Notes: generated by a model from the letters alone, not told the origin. 14,272 bases of DNA from Cyanobacteria bacterium UBA8803 (GCA_003505715.1 DNXU01000050.1:1-14272), one strand, 5' to 3'. Positions 7,065 to 14,160 are shown, counted from the stretch's first letter. Numbers and translations are program-made.

Positions 7065-7433
7065 CTACAAAGTCTGTTTAAGTTCGGTGAGGGTACGTTT
7101 AATTTCTAACATCAAGACTCCCTGCTTAGCTTCCTTAGTAGCCAGAACCAGAAAGACGGCATCTTCACCGCAACTGGTCAGAATGCTAAAGCCTTGGTCG
7201 CCCTCAACATAGATGCGATCGATGCTGCCGCGCACGAGTTCTTTCCCGATCCGCTCGCCTAAAGAGAGCATAGCGGCAGACATAGCTGATACCCGTTCGT
7301 CATCCATGCCACCGGGCAAGCTAGAAGCCAAGGGTAAACCGTCGGGGGTAACCATTGCTGCACCCTCAACATCACCAGTTCCCGTTACAAAATTTTTGAG
7401 GATATACCCCAATTTTTGAGAATTGATAGCCAT
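7065..7433 (-). CDS. Roadblock/LC7 domain protein (right cassette)
   Basis: A 122-residue single-domain Roadblock/LC7 protein, paralogous to the one at 3387-3758 with about 108 of 122 positions identical. It shares the MAINSQKLG start, the VTPDGLPLASSLP strand-turn, the DDERVSAMSAAMLSLGERIG helix (longest matches in this region) and the KQGVLMLEIKRTL C-terminal helix. At nucleotide level the copies differ at many synonymous sites; the longest exact run I noticed is about 26 bases near the 3' end. That pattern suggests an older duplication held by purifying selection rather than a recent copy. The start has AGGAG 12 bases upstream. It follows the right globin by 67 bases and precedes the NB-ARC ATPase by 210 bases across a repeat-rich spacer. 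No small GTPase is adjacent. It may therefore regulate the STAND ATPase or share the left-cassette GTPase; neither is shown. Confidence 0.92.
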   Translation of the reverse strand: MAINSQKLGYILKNFVTGTGDVEGAAMVTPDGLPLASSLPGGMDDERVSAMSAAMLSLGERIGKELVRGSIDRIYVEGDQGFSILTSCGEDAVFLVLATKEAKQGVLMLEIKRTLTELKQTL

Positions 7434-7500
7434 TGTTGATTGTTTTACTCCTGCTTAAACTTTAGAGATTGGGATATCGTTAACTAGTTGGCTGGAAAAC

Positions 7501-8055
7501 TTACATCGAGCCTGCACCAGTTGCGATCAAACGCTTGAACAAACCTTCTGTCCAACCTGTTTCTCTGAGAACAGCTGCTGAACTTACTTCAACGTAGGCT
7601 TGCTCAATAAACGCCAAATCAATCATGCAAATCCGGCTGAGGGCATCCCGCAGTACCTCATTTTTGCCATCTGTTTTTAATCTTTGGCTGACGGCATGAA
7701 CCACAGTAGCCATTGCTGGAACAACATGTTGAGGACCGATGCCAATCTGTACGTGTACCAGACCAATCCGCCAACGACGATCGGCATAGGCGTTACCCCA
7801 GTCATCAATGCCCGTAAACATTTCATAAAACCATTGAATAAAGGTTTCACGGAGGCGGTGAATACGGCCTTCTTTAGCGTTCATAATGGCATCCATTTCT
7901 GGATCACGTCCCAGGTAGCCATAGAAATGATCGGCCATTTCTGAGGCAATTTCTTTACCCCAATCGGCATTTTCTTTGAGTAGCGTTTTGTCTTCAGCTG
8001 TAAAGCCAATACGCTTTTCCATCGTGGTCATAAATGCATGAGCATCTAAGGCCAT
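7501..8055 (-). CDS. Protoglobin-type single-domain haem globin (right cassette)
   Basis: A 184-residue paralogue of the globin at 3835-4389, about 72% identical without gaps. The RRWRIGLVH motif places the proximal His at residue 101, and Tyr45 in HFYGYL is the likely distal-pocket Tyr. Substitutions cluster in residues 11-70, around the distal side, so ligand affinity could differ between copies. There are two candidate starts, ATG at 8061 and ATG at 8055. The AAGGAG Shine-Dalgarno sequence (8062-8067) abuts the first and is six bases from the second, the same spacing as in the left cassette, so I choose 8055. It is the first gene of the right cassette, with a long upstream non-coding region that shares motifs with the left globin's. 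Gas or redox sensing is inferred from family and context. Confidence 0.88.
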   Translation of the reverse strand: MALDAHAFMTTMEKRIGFTAEDKTLLKENADWGKEIASEMADHFYGYLGRDPEMDAIMNAKEGRIHRLRETFIQWFYEMFTGIDDWGNAYADRRWRIGLVHVQIGIGPQHVVPAMATVVHAVSQRLKTDGKNEVLRDALSRICMIDLAFIEQAYVEVSSAAVLRETGWTEGLFKRLIATGAGSM

Positions 8056-8094
8056 ATTCATCTCCTTGAATGGTGGTTAAATGGGCTAGCTTCT

Positions 8095-8130
8095 TTTAAT
8101 TTCTAGCAAGTTTATCGTCTCATCGTCTGC
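8095..8130 (-). promoter_or_regulatory. Right globin conserved leader
   Basis: TTGCTAGAAATTAAA (complement of 8095-8109) and GCAGAC (complement of 8125-8130) match the left-cassette leader in sequence and order, 40 bases before this globin's ATG. Upstream lies a weak -10-like TAAACT on the minus strand at the place where the left copy has TATAAT, suggesting different basal strength. Confidence 0.45.
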
Positions 8131-8259
8131 TATTTTTTATTTAGTTTAGATGAAAATTTTTGCTAGAAACTTTACGAACACTTTGCAATCTAAAGTTAAG
8201 GCCGTTTCTGAGGCTTTCCAGTAACTACAAACTTAAACTACAGAAGCATTATCCTCTAA

Positions 8260-8289
8260 GCTTTTCAGGCTTTAGTAGTTTAATCCGGA
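8260..8289. promoter_or_regulatory. Distal upstream block shared by both globin genes (right copy)
   Basis: The 30-base block from GCTTTTCAGG to TTAATCCGGA aligns without gaps to 4612-4641 at 23 of 30 positions, at a comparable distance from the globin start. The TCCGGA end is palindromic; a further ATCCGGAT lies at about 8735-8742 in the same intergenic region. Confidence 0.4.
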
Positions 8290-8592
8290 TGGTTTAGCCA
8301 GTAAATTCTCGTCAGTTCTTAGGCAAAACTCTGAGGCAGTCATGCCTTTTGTATCACTCTGGGGCGAGAAAAATGGTCAAGCATTGCTAAATAATTTATA
8401 TCTGGGGTGATTGCTCCCAATTAAGAGCCACAATACTTTACCCCTACACCCATTAATATTGCCCAATATTCTCTACCGAGAGTGATTTAAGTTGATTAAC
8501 GACTCTTACTTTGATGCCTACCTGCTTAACAATATCGGTCTAGAGCATCGGTCAAGTATTGGCTAGAAGTAGGCAGAAGGCTTATTCATAAC

Positions 8593-8644
8593 TCATGGTT
8601 CATAGCGCTCAAAAAATGAACCATGAACCATAAACTATGAACAG
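8593..8644. repeat. Heptamer repeat with hairpin
   Basis: TCATGGTTCAT (8593-8603) pairs perfectly with ATGAACCATGA (8616-8626) across a 12-base loop. The right arm continues as heptamers ATGAACC, ATGAACC, ATAAACT, ATGAACA (8616-8643). Another cyanobacterial STRR-type tract; no gene is attached to it. Confidence 0.65.
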
Positions 8645-8855
8645 CCCTCACCCTGTTCGTCCTTGACGCCCTTCTCGACTTCAATTCTGGAAGCCTGTCC
8701 ATTAACCCTTTTCAAGAGGTAGCAGTTATATCCGGATCATTTTGTCTTTATTTGTATCCCTCTAGAGATAGAACTTGATATGTAGTTTTATCAAGAATTA
8801 AAGACGCTTCTCTCAGATTGAGGCACAAAAAAATTAAAAATAATTAAGTTATTTA

Positions 8856-9959
8856 TTAAATTGTCTTGCCATGAATTTCAATGCCTCGGCTTTGCATGGT
8901 TTGTTCAAATAATGTAGTCGAAAGCGCTTGCTCGATCGGCCAGACACCGGGTTGGTTGAGTTGACCCGCAAGCATAAGCTGAGCAATGCTACCCGTCCCA
9001 GCACCTGCTGCGACAGCAGTGTTTTCATGAACTAAGGTTGAGCAAACAGTAGCTGATTTGCCGTTTCTGTAACCAGTCGCTTCCGAACGAATAGCGACAC
9101 CGATACCGCTAAAACGATCGCTCACCTGAGTCATCCGATAGCTGACATGAGCTAAAAATTCGATACCTTTGGGATTTCTCAACCAAGCAGGCGGAAAAAT
9201 GTGAGCAGCAATCCAGGTAAGATGATTGTAAAAATCGGGAACGGAGCCAAATTTAGTAATGACCGTTTTCACTGGGAAAGATTCTACCAGGGTAAAGGCT
9301 TCTGGCATATCAAACCAATAGACACCCGTTTGACCATAAGGAGCGGGGAATTGAATGGTTTCGCGATCGCTATAAGGCTTCACTCTTCGCCACTGATTAT
9401 CGATCCAAGCCTCAAAGGGTTGTTGCAAACCTAAAAATGTAGTTCGCATCACCGTCACCCCAGCACCGCCGGAACCTGCTACCACGTAACTGAGGTGAAT
9501 GCGTTCAGCCTCATCCAGCTGTTCCACATCACGACGCACCATGCTATTGGAGATACCGGGGAAAATTCCCGTATTAATAATGGCGGTGACTCCAGCAGCA
9601 GCAGCTTCATCGCGGAATGCTAACGCTCGACGGGTAAAGGCACGATTGTCACTGACATCCACATAGTTAACCCCAGCTTCGATGCAAGTTTTCAGAACAG
9701 TAGCATCGCGGTAGAGGAAAGGGCCTGCACAATGGATGACGAGGTTGTGAGATGCGATCGCCTTTTTCAATCCTTCTTGATCCGCTAAATCCAAAGCCAA
9801 AAACTGCATTCGCGGCTCAGTTTCTTGTTCTAGAGCCATCTTTGGTGTTGCTGGACGCCCCGTAACCGTAATTTGGGCATTTGTGTGGGCAATCAGATCT
9901 TGCGCTACACTGCTGCCAATTCGGCCTCGTCCTCCCAGAATTAAAATTCGATTAGTCAT
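8856..9959 (-). CDS. Saccharopine-dehydrogenase-like NAD(P)-dependent oxidoreductase
   Basis: A 367-residue member of the saccharopine dehydrogenase / trans-acting enoyl-reductase-like Rossmann family. The N-terminus NRILILGGRGRIGSS is a dinucleotide-binding motif (GGxGxIG), followed by VIHCAGPF near residue 75 and GVNYVDVSDNRAF, typical of the family. The middle part (YVVAGSGGAGVTVMRTT and PAPYGQTGVYWFDMPEAFTL) forms the substrate half. True lysine metabolism is unlikely; the substrate is unknown. An upstream ATG at 10016 would add 19 residues encoded by a hairpin; the ATG at 9959 directly precedes the Rossmann motif and is preferred, although the nearest AGGAG is 14 bases away. It lies 81 bases downstream of crtO on the same strand, so co-transcription and a link to carotenoid or lipid metabolism are possible but unproven. 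Confidence 0.8.
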   Translation of the reverse strand: MTNRILILGGRGRIGSSVAQDLIAHTNAQITVTGRPATPKMALEQETEPRMQFLALDLADQEGLKKAIASHNLVIHCAGPFLYRDATVLKTCIEAGVNYVDVSDNRAFTRRALAFRDEAAAAGVTAIINTGIFPGISNSMVRRDVEQLDEAERIHLSYVVAGSGGAGVTVMRTTFLGLQQPFEAWIDNQWRRVKPYSDRETIQFPAPYGQTGVYWFDMPEAFTLVESFPVKTVITKFGSVPDFYNHLTWIAAHIFPPAWLRNPKGIEFLAHVSYRMTQVSDRFSGIGVAIRSEATGYRNGKSATVCSTLVHENTAVAAGAGTGSIAQLMLAGQLNQPGVWPIEQALSTTLFEQTMQSRGIEIHGKTI

Positions 9960-9992
9960 TACTTGGTGAACTACTCCTAAAATTGTGAATCT

Positions 9993-10026
9993 TGAGAGAT
10001 GAGTGATAGCCATCACTCATCTCTCA
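9993..10026. repeat. 15-bp perfect hairpin between crtO and the oxidoreductase gene
   Basis: TGAGAGATGAGTGAT (9993-10007) and ATCACTCATCTCTCA (10012-10026) are perfectly complementary across a four-base loop AGCC. No U-tract follows on the minus strand, so it is not a classical terminator. It may stabilise the crtO 3' end or lower expression of the next gene. Its arms resemble the GATGAG heptamers at 6872-7048. Confidence 0.75.
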
Positions 10027-10040
10027 TCACATACGGTGCT

Positions 10041-11732
10041 TCACAAATTGAATACAGCCCCTACGGTAGATTTAACAGCATTACCAGCTTCCTTGAGTTT
10101 TTGACCAAACGGTTCCTGGGTATGCAGAAACACGCGAGCGCAGTTACGTCCCGGCATCCCCGACACTGAACCACCAGGATGAGTACCAGCACCCGTGAGA
10201 TACAAACCCTCAATTGGTGTTTTATAGTTAGCCAACTCCGGTAGAGGTCGGAAGAATACCATCTGGTCGAGTGTCATATCGATATGGTAGTGGTTTCCTT
10301 TGAGGAATCCGGTACGCTCGCTCAGTTCGGGAGGACTTTCTACACGACGGGCGATAATGGCACTTTTGACATTTGGTGCATACTCGGCCAACTTATCAAT
10401 TAAGCGATCAGCAACTTTGTTTTTGAGTTCATCCGTCCACCCCGTGCCTTTCATACCAGTGCCTTCTGCACCTGCGATTTGGTAGGGTGCAAAGAACTCA
10501 ATCCAGACTGTATGCTTACCCTCTGGAGCCATGGATGGGTCGAGCATGGTGGGTACTACAACGTACAAGGAGGGGTCTGAATCGGGGATTTTACCTACTG
10601 TGGGGTCACTATGAGCCACCTCAATTTGGTTGACGGAATCAGCAATTAAGACCGAACCAATGAGGTATTCGTCCCGATGGTTGTGATGTTCAAACCGCAG
10701 TGGCTCGGAGATAGCCAAGTCAAGCTTTAGAATACTTTCGTTGTTGTTAACAATCCGACGCTCTAGTCGCTCTCGCAGTTTGGGATCGGCAGCATCTACC
10801 TCACTGTTTTCCATCAACTGCAAAAAGACCCGCTTAGCATCAATGTTGGCAATCACGCCTCGCTTGACTCTATATTCCTGACCGTTGGCAACCCGGACTC
10901 CTACAGCTCGACCCTCATCAATCAAGATGCGTTCGACAGATTGGTCAGTAAGGACGACACCCCCTTTACTTTTAACTAGGTTCAGCAAGGCTTGCACCAG
11001 TGCCCCAGTGCCACCTCTGGGTCTAGCCATACCTGGATTGTGGCGCATGGCCATCATAATAGCGCCCACGGAAATAGTTTTTTGAGAGGGAGGGGCACCT
11101 AGTTCTGAGGCCAGTCTGGCTAGGGGAGCCTTAAGAAATTCGGAATCAAACCACTCCTCCAGAATATCACGGGGACTACTGAACATAGTCCGTACAAAGT
11201 CCAGCGTCTTGTCGGGAGGGCCGATTACGGAAAATAGATCTTGGAGCTTCGCCCAATCATAATTGCCAGCCATATCAATGACCGATTTGGGCGGTGCGTT
11301 GAATATGGGAATCATCATTCCGATTACCCGCTGCCAAAAGTTGGTAAATTCAGCGTACTTCTGGGCATCGCGAGGACTAAAGCGTTCAATTTCAGCGCAA
11401 GTCTTCTCAACAGAGCGGTGAGCCAGAAAATATTTACCGTCGGGATGGGGGCAGAAAACGACGGGGTCACAGAAGAGGTACTCCAACCCGTATTTTTGTA
11501 GTTTTAGCTCCTCAACCACCGGGCCCAAGTGAATGAACTCGTGGTCGATCGCACAGAGGTTAAACTTAAAACCGGGTGCCTCTGACCTCATGGCTTCCTC
11601 AGTAGTTGCCGCACCACCAGGGACGGAACGCTTTTCCAGCAGCAACACACTATAACCTGCATTGAGCAGGTAGGCAGCGCAGACCAAGCCATTGTGACCT
11701 GCGCCGACAATCGCGACATCATAAGATTCCAT
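10041..11732 (-). CDS. crtO: CrtO-type beta-carotene ketolase
   Basis: FAD-dependent ketolase of the phytoene-desaturase-like family that converts beta-carotene to echinenone (and sometimes canthaxanthin). The protein has 563 residues. The N-terminal ADP-binding motif DVAIVGAGHNGLVCAAYLL is followed by LLLEKRSVPGGAATTE. Other CrtO-like stretches include CAIDHEFIHLGPVVEEL, GLEYLFCDPVVFCP, ARPRGGTGALVQAL and the C-terminal FAD motif LYLTGAGTHPGGSVSGMPGRNCARV (written here in two parts: LYLTGAGTHPGG, SVSGMPGRNCARV). These closely resemble Synechocystis CrtO as I remember it. The long ORF begins at 11897, but the first 55 residues are unlike the family; the ATG at 11732 immediately precedes the FAD-binding strand and has a modest AAGAG eight bases upstream. 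A related oxidoreductase with another substrate cannot be excluded. Confidence 0.86.
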   Translation of the reverse strand: MESYDVAIVGAGHNGLVCAAYLLNAGYSVLLLEKRSVPGGAATTEEAMRSEAPGFKFNLCAIDHEFIHLGPVVEELKLQKYGLEYLFCDPVVFCPHPDGKYFLAHRSVEKTCAEIERFSPRDAQKYAEFTNFWQRVIGMMIPIFNAPPKSVIDMAGNYDWAKLQDLFSVIGPPDKTLDFVRTMFSSPRDILEEWFDSEFLKAPLARLASELGAPPSQKTISVGAIMMAMRHNPGMARPRGGTGALVQALLNLVKSKGGVVLTDQSVERILIDEGRAVGVRVANGQEYRVKRGVIANIDAKRVFLQLMENSEVDAADPKLRERLERRIVNNNESILKLDLAISEPLRFEHHNHRDEYLIGSVLIADSVNQIEVAHSDPTVGKIPDSDPSLYVVVPTMLDPSMAPEGKHTVWIEFFAPYQIAGAEGTGMKGTGWTDELKNKVADRLIDKLAEYAPNVKSAIIARRVESPPELSERTGFLKGNHYHIDMTLDQMVFFRPLPELANYKTPIEGLYLTGAGTHPGGSVSGMPGRNCARVFLHTQEPFGQKLKEAGNAVKSTVGAVFNL

Positions 11733-12212
11733 GAATGAAACTCTTGCATTCAGATAATTCCCTGATTCTAAAGAAATTAAAAGCTGGGCTGGTCTATCAT
11801 AGGAAATACATGATATACAGCTATGCTCTACCAGAAGCGCGATCGTTAGGGCTGCATAATTTGCAAGAGGCCACACAGGTTTAGGGTTGCATCTCAAAAA
11901 CTTGAAGTTAGCTATACTCTGTTCCTATTGATAGGGTATAGTGAATGTGCCTCCCCAAACCATCCGGACAGATAGGGCTTTCATTGGTAAGGACTAGAGT
12001 ATCTCTGCAAAAATTGAGATGCTTTCCATCCCCGACCAACCCCGGTAGCTAGTGCAGGTTGGCAGAAATAAAGCAGCAATTTCGTTACCTGTACGGGTAA
12101 CAAAGTTCTCCAATGACTGCTGTATTCTTGCACTAGAGTATGGCTGAAAATAATTGTCGCAGCTATACTGGCAAAGTCTGGATATTAGTGTAACGGCAGT
12201 CTTAAGTGGTAT
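11733..12212. other. Divergent intergenic region between crtO and the STAS gene
   Basis: About 480 bases. It must hold the promoters of both flanking genes. Visible elements are -10-like TATACT hexamers at 11913-11918 and 12164-12169 on the plus strand (both within the repeated AGCTATACT), TATAGT at 11937-11942, and an 18-base dyad at 12084-12101. None has a convincing -35. An 81-codon open frame on the minus strand at 11994-12239 matches no family I know and overlaps the STAS start; I do not call it a gene. Confidence 0.5.
12084..12101. promoter_or_regulatory. Operator-like dyad upstream of the STAS gene
   Basis: GTTACCTGTACGGGTAAC is palindromic at 16 of 18 positions (GTTACC/GGTAAC arms). 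It lies 111-129 bases before the STAS start and about 60 bases upstream of a TATACT -10-like hexamer. It could bind a dimeric regulator or form a small hairpin. The assignment rests on symmetry only. Confidence 0.3.
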
Positions 12213-12539
12213 ATGACTACTGTGGTAAAAGTTGTTCAACCTTCTGGCATCTTAGATGGCACAAAAGCCGCTCAGTTTCGGCAAGAGATTAGTGACCTTG
12301 TGGAATCTAATGTCGATATCGTATTGATAGATTTCAAAGAGGTTACGTTTATGGATAGTTCCGGTTTAGGAGCGCTTGTCCTGGCCTTGAAAACAGTTCG
12401 GGCCGCCGGGGGCAAGCTTTTTGTTTGCTCAGTCAATGAACAGATAAAAATGTTATTTGAACTGACGAGCATGGATCGCGTTTTTGAAATTTTTCCGACC
12501 AGGGAAGACTTTGAAAGCGCTGTGGTTTCCACCACCTAA
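12213..12539 (+). CDS. STAS-domain anti-sigma-factor antagonist (SpoIIAA/RsbV-like)
   Basis: A 108-residue single STAS domain. Unphosphorylated proteins of this class bind an RsbW-type kinase and release the kinase's target. The motif EVTFMDSSGLGALVLALK contains the phosphorylation site; Ser50, the second Ser of DSSG, aligns with the phosphoserine of SpoIIAA. The remaining strand-helix pattern (VQPSGILDGTKAAQF, GGKLFVCSVNEQIKMLFELT, MDRVFEIFPTREDFESAV) matches the family over its whole length. The Shine-Dalgarno sequence is weak. Its likely partners are in the same window: a PP2C-type phosphatase fused to a receiver (12786-13925) and the beginning of a probable kinase (from about 14161). The target could be a sigma factor or another output; nothing in the window identifies it. 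Confidence 0.93.
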   Translation: MTTVVKVVQPSGILDGTKAAQFRQEISDLVESNVDIVLIDFKEVTFMDSSGLGALVLALKTVRAAGGKLFVCSVNEQIKMLFELTSMDRVFEIFPTREDFESAVVSTT

Positions 12540-12579
12540 TTTCAAAGGTATTGCTCAAAGATGACCTAATTTCCTCTCG

Positions 12580-12609
12580 AAAGGGGTAATCCTTTGGGGT
12601 TATCCCTTT
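12580..12609 (+). terminator. Possible terminator hairpin after the STAS gene
   Basis: AAAGGGGTAA (12580-12589) pairs with TTATCCCTTT (12600-12609) with one G-U pair across a 10-base loop, about 40 bases after the STAS stop codon. The right arm ends in CCCTTTCC rather than a long T-run, so termination efficiency is uncertain. Confidence 0.45.
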
Positions 12610-12625
12610 CCTAAACATTTATAGC

Positions 12626-12763
12626 AACCGATATATCGGTTAGGAAATTATACTTAGCTTAAAAGGGAACAGGTTAGGACATTTTTGTGTTGCCTGTTCA
12701 GGAGTTCAGAAGTTCCCTTTTAAGCTATATAGTGGCTAGTGGTAATGAACAATTGCCATTAGC
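12626..12763. repeat. Cluster of inverted repeats between convergent genes
   Basis: Three dyads follow each other. A perfect 16-base palindrome AACCGATATATCGGTT (12626-12641) is nested inside TTTCCTAA (12607-12614) / TTAGGAAA (12640-12647). A perfect 16-bp inverted repeat has TAGCTTAAAAGGGAAC (12655-12670) facing its complement at 12712-12727 across a 41-base loop. An imperfect hairpin joins GCTAGTGGTAAT (12735-12746) and ATTGCCATTAGC (12752-12763), with heptamer-like CCATTAG repeats. Inside the second loop, CCTGTTC (12693-12699) can also pair with GAACAGG (12667-12673), so two folds compete. No coding sequence is seen. Confidence 0.65.
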
Positions 12764-12785
12764 CATTAGCAATTTGGCCAATCCC

Positions 12786-13925
12786 TTAATCAAAATTAAT
12801 CTCCAGTAACGATAAATCGTCATCAAAATAGTCTTTGGGGTTTACAGCGTGAAGAGAATTCAAGACTTGGTCTAGGTGGCAACCCTTCTTATCCCTACAG
12901 TCGGCAAGTAGCTTGACGAATGGCTCAAGTCCCCATATAGTGCCATCGGATTGGTTAATTTCGTAAATCCCATCACTGAAGATGTAGAGAGTACTGGTTT
13001 CGGGGATTTCGCAGCATTCATCAACATAATTGGCTTCAGGAAACATACCAACGGGTAAACCTATCGTCTTCAATCGTTTGACTTCAACCGACGAATCTGG
13101 ATAACCAGAAATTAATACTGCGGGTGGATGTCCAGCACTCGCGTACCTGAGTTGGCGCTTAACCAGGTTATACACCCCATACCAGATAGTAAAATACTTA
13201 TCATTGCGCTGAGTCATCTGGAAGGTTTGATTCAATCCGCTCAAAACATCGCTAGGTTGATAGTAATTAATTTTAGGCAAGGCTTGGGACTTCAGCAGAT
13301 TTAAGACAGATAGTGTTGGCAAGGCAGCTCGCAAACCATGTCCTGCTGCATCCAACAGATAAATCACCAAATGCTCGGCATCGAGCCAGTAGTAATCAAA
13401 GCCATCACCACCAAGTTGTCGGGACGGAATGAATCGGGTATCAATAGTGACGGGTGGTTCCTTCACCTGGTCTGGCAGGATAGACCGCACGTATTCAGCT
13501 GCTTCTGCTAGTTCCATCTCCAGTAACTGCTTTTGATGCTGCAAATCCTGGCTTAGTTGATGCAGCCTCAAGCCAGCTCGGACTCTTGCCTTTAACTCAG
13601 CCATTTCGATCGGCTTGCATAAAAAGTCATCTGCACCAGCATCTAACCCCTTCACTCGATCCTCAACAGACCCCAGAGATGTCAGCAGAATAAACATGGT
13701 AGTTGACAATTCCGGTGTTGCCTTAACTTGGCGACAGACCTCCAGTCCGTTCATGCGCGGCATAATCCAATCGCAAATGACCAGTGCTGGACGTAACCGT
13801 CGTGCTTGTTCCAGACCATCTTCACCGTTACTAGCCACGGCAACCTCATACCCCTGGTTATGAAGTGTCCGTTTCAGCAAGATTTGAATAGCCGGGTCGT
13901 CATCAATAATAAGAATTTGGTTCAT
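12786..13925 (-). CDS. Response regulator with SpoIIE/RsbU-type PP2C phosphatase output
   Basis: A 379-residue protein. The receiver domain (1-120) has acidic Asp8-Asp10, phosphoacceptor Asp52 in CDWIMPRMNG, Thr82 and Lys104 in FLCKPIE. A helical linker (about 122-150; LSQDLQHQKQLLEMELAEAAEYV) leads to a PP2C-like SpoIIE domain with metal-binding GGDGFDYYWL, LLDAAGHGLRAAL, YASAGHPPAV, IFSDGIYE and DDDLSLLEI. Phosphorylation of the receiver by an unseen histidine kinase probably controls dephosphorylation of a STAS antagonist, most simply the protein encoded at 12213-12539, which is convergent with it. The ATG at 13923-13925 gives the standard receiver N-terminus; no strong Shine-Dalgarno sequence is visible. 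All expected catalytic residues appear present, so it should be an active phosphatase. Confidence 0.93.
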   Translation of the reverse strand: MNQILIIDDDPAIQILLKRTLHNQGYEVAVASNGEDGLEQARRLRPALVICDWIMPRMNGLEVCRQVKATPELSTTMFILLTSLGSVEDRVKGLDAGADDFLCKPIEMAELKARVRAGLRLHQLSQDLQHQKQLLEMELAEAAEYVRSILPDQVKEPPVTIDTRFIPSRQLGGDGFDYYWLDAEHLVIYLLDAAGHGLRAALPTLSVLNLLKSQALPKINYYQPSDVLSGLNQTFQMTQRNDKYFTIWYGVYNLVKRQLRYASAGHPPAVLISGYPDSSVEVKRLKTIGLPVGMFPEANYVDECCEIPETSTLYIFSDGIYEINQSDGTIWGLEPFVKLLADCRDKKGCHLDQVLNSLHAVNPKDYFDDDLSLLEINFD

Positions 13926-14160
13926 GGCATCGAGGTACTAGAAGTCACTCAAGGAGATTACAGATGCACTGGCTGACAATGCGGATGGCAACGGGCGTAC
14001 AGTTGAGTGTAGTTTAATGAGAAAGTGATCTAAATCCCAAGGCAAGTGAATCAATCGTAGAACAAGGGTTAAATCTAGGGTAGACTGGATTTTTCCACAG
14101 GGAGTATCGATCCGCTGAAAACCCAACTTTGGTGTTGTTGCTTTAAAAGGCTTTGAGCAG
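13926..14160. other. Divergent intergenic region before the partial kinase gene
   Basis: About 235 bases between the phosphatase start and the probable kinase start. I see no convincing promoter hexamer pair, repeat or RNA structure. An 89-codon open frame on the minus strand (13938-14207) crosses into the kinase gene and matches nothing I know. Confidence 0.4.

Larger units (their letters stand above)
8056..8855. other. Long intergenic region upstream of the right globin
   Basis: About 800 bases with no credible gene on either strand. It holds the right-globin leader and upstream block (see separate entries), a 10-bp inverted repeat TTTCTAGCAA (8100-8109) / TTGCTAGAAA (8160-8169), a heptamer-type hairpin (8593-8644), and a small CTTGATA/TATCAAG dyad (8774-8795). 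Near 8820-8855 the sequence is A-rich next to the end of the oxidoreductase gene, giving U-runs in that gene's transcript, but I see no stem before them. Confidence 0.6.

Noticed and set aside
2697..8055. Defence island interpretation because of the NB-ARC-TPR ATPase
   Set aside because: STAND ATPases occur in antiphage systems, but no effector domain, nuclease, integrase or mobile element is present, and the globin-Roadblock context points to signalling.
11994..12239. 81-codon minus-strand open frame between crtO and the STAS gene
   Set aside because: No recognisable family, no ribosome binding site noted, overlaps the STAS start, and contains operator-like symmetry.
12655..12727. 73-base inverted repeat as a miniature transposable element
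   Set aside because: Ends and a possible TA flank fit loosely, but there is no second copy in the window, and the position between convergent genes is explained as well by transcript-end structure.
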